From Oscillospiraceae bacterium (GTDB lineage Bacteria; Bacillota_A; Clostridia; Oscillospirales; Oscillospiraceae): a stretch of 6,390 nt of DNA. Made by a program: the position numbers and the translations under genes. Positions 5,667-6,390 of the stretch are shown here, piece by piece. Location: NCBI GenBank assembly GCA_017540945.1, contig JAFYAB010000066.1, positions 1 to 6,390 on the forward strand, given 5' to 3'. Every line of letters begins with the position of its first letter. The first letter of the stretch is position 1. Below the pieces are notes generated by a model. It was not told the DNA's origin. It searched no databases and saw only the letters and a list, made by a program, of their open reading frames with translations.

Positions 5667-6173
5667 ATGTCCACCACGTTATATCTCGCCGCCGGGTGCT
5701 TTTGGGGCGCCCAGCACTTTCTGCGCCAGCTCCCCGGCGTGATCTCCACCCGCGTCGGCTACGCCAACGGGCGCACCGAGAACCCGACCTACGAGCAGGT
5801 CAAATACCGGCACACCGGCCACGCGGAGACCGTGGAGCTCGTCTACGACGAGGCCGTCCTCCCCACCGCGGAGCTGCTGGACTGCTATTTTATGTGCATC
5901 GACCCCACCGCCGTCAACAAGCAGGGCCCCGACGAGGGCGAGCAGTACCGGACCGGCATCTACTACGTGGATGAAACGATGGTCCCGACGATCCGCGAAG
6001 AGCTGGACAAACTGGAAGCGAAGATCGGGCAGCCCGTGGCCGTGGAGTGCAAGCCCCTGGAGCAGTTCTTCCCGGCGGAGGAATACCACCAGGACTACCT
6101 GGAAAAGAACCCCGGCGGGTACTGCCATATTCCCCGGGACCTCATCAAGAAGGTAAGAAGTAAGAAGGAATAA
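5667..6173 (+). CDS. msrA: Peptide methionine sulfoxide reductase MsrA
   Basis: A 168-residue MsrA, which reduces methionine-S-sulfoxide in proteins and free methionine back to methionine using thioredoxin. The catalytic cysteine is C11 in GCFWG. The other active-site residues keep the exact spacing of E. coli MsrA relative to its catalytic Cys: Y42 (+31), E54 in GHAE (+43), D89 (+78) and Y94 in QYR (+83). The likely resolving cysteine is C153 in NPGGYCHI; C128 and the C73/C77 pair are extra. Length is normal for a cytoplasmic single-domain MsrA, with no signal peptide and no fused MsrB. The last codons (VRSKKE and the stop) lie in a heptamer repeat, so the basic tail after about K162 is probably repeat-derived and dispensable. 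No clear promoter was found in 5560-5666; it may be read through from the gene upstream or have a weak promoter. Confidence 0.97.
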   Translation: MSTTLYLAAGCFWGAQHFLRQLPGVISTRVGYANGRTENPTYEQVKYRHTGHAETVELVYDEAVLPTAELLDCYFMCIDPTAVNKQGPDEGEQYRTGIYYVDETMVPTIREELDKLEAKIGQPVAVECKPLEQFFPAEEYHQDYLEKNPGGYCHIPRDLIKKVRSKKE

Positions 6174-6180
6174 GGAATCC
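6153..6180 (+). repeat. Heptamer tract GTAAGAA x2 plus GGAATNN x2 across the msrA stop
   Basis: GTAAGAA, GTAAGAA, then the related units GGAATAA and GGAATCC. The first two are perfect copies. The msrA TAA stop (6171-6173) is the end of the third unit, so the gene's 3' end is embedded in the tract. GGAAT (6174-6178) also pairs with ATTCC (6183-6187) as a short 5-bp hairpin. Confidence 0.7.
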
Positions 6181-6256
6181 GTATTCCGGGCGATACCATT
6201 GCAGCGCGCCTCCCGGCTTCGCGTCGCTGCCCGTAAAATTCGGATTTGGCGGGATG

Positions 6257-6298
6257 CCTTCCCCTTGGGGGGAAGGTGGCGCGAAGCGCCGGATGAGG
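6257..6298 (+). repeat. Double-hairpin repeat element, copy 2
   Basis: 42 nt, the same length as copy 1 at 4692-4733, with six differences. Hairpin 1 is an 8-bp stem CCTTCCCC/GGGGAAGG with loop TTGG. Hairpin 2 is a 5-bp stem GGCGC/GCGCC with triloop GAA (6278-6290). It ends with GGATGAGG. Relative to copy 1, one pair in the second stem is swapped from C-G to G-C, keeping the pairing. Between msrA and this element (6188-6256) I see no gene, only a weak 6-bp inverted repeat (6201-6206 with 6225-6230). Confidence 0.87.
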
Positions 6299-6322
6299 GG
6301 ACGTATCGACGACAGAGTCGCT

Positions 6323-6390
6323 CCGTAGGGGCCGATGCCCACATCGGCCCTATCCCGTATCGGTGTGAGGGCCGATGTGGGCATCGGCCC
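6323..6390. repeat. Palindromic repeat element, copy 2, cut by the right window edge
   Basis: Left arm 6327-6351 is identical to the 25-nt arm of copy 1. The right arm 6368-6390 is its reverse complement for 23 nt, up to the window end. The loop (6352-6367) is 16 nt and unrelated to the loop of copy 1. The flank CCGT (6323-6326) is also shared with copy 1 (496-499 on the other strand). Together with copy 1 this defines a repeat family with fixed arms, a variable loop and at least one fixed flank. Confidence 0.9.

Overview
The window looks like a chromosomal segment from a high-G+C Firmicute, most likely a gut member of the Oscillospirales (Clostridia). The pointers are a hrcA-grpE-dnaK heat-shock operon headed by a perfect CIRCE operator, a DnaK N-terminus of the short Gram-positive type, strong AGGAGG ribosome sites, GC-rich genes and spacers full of palindromic and 7-bp repeats. 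The order-level placement is inference; no rRNA or tRNA is present to anchor it.

Layout. The left third is the minus-strand stress operon, transcribed right to left. A sigma-A-type promoter (TTGACT, 17 bp, TATATT) overlaps CIRCE at 2235-2261, followed by hrcA (GTG start, 2187 to 1114), grpE (1091 to 507) and the first 124 codons of dnaK (373 to 1, running off the left edge). HrcA binds CIRCE and represses its own operon; GrpE is the nucleotide exchange factor for DnaK. A 25-bp perfect inverted repeat lies between grpE and dnaK. A second, degenerate CIRCE-like site with the same 9-9-9 geometry lies next to the first.

Divergent from hrcA is topB (DNA topoisomerase III, 2417-4600, plus strand) with its own promoter (TTGATT, 17 bp, TATAAT). 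The 301-nt spacer after topB is a cluster of repeats: two heptamer tracts (one with eight GGG runs, a G-quadruplex candidate), a 42-nt double-hairpin element, a 27-nt hairpin repeat, a 10-bp inverted repeat and a third heptamer tract. Then come an unrecognised polytopic membrane protein (4902-5531) whose stop codon lies in a repeat copy, and msrA (methionine sulfoxide reductase A, 5667-6173), whose last codons fall in another heptamer tract. The right end (6174-6390) holds second copies of the double-hairpin element and of the 25-bp inverted-repeat element, the latter cut by the window edge.

Functionally the genes are housekeeping: protein folding under stress, DNA topology and repair of oxidised methionine. 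I see no defence system, CRISPR array, transposase, prophage or biosynthetic cluster. The unusual part is the non-coding sequence: at least three palindromic repeat families and five 7-bp-period tracts packed against gene ends, with signs (a compensatory base-pair change, GNA triloops, tandem GA mismatches) that hairpin formation is being kept.
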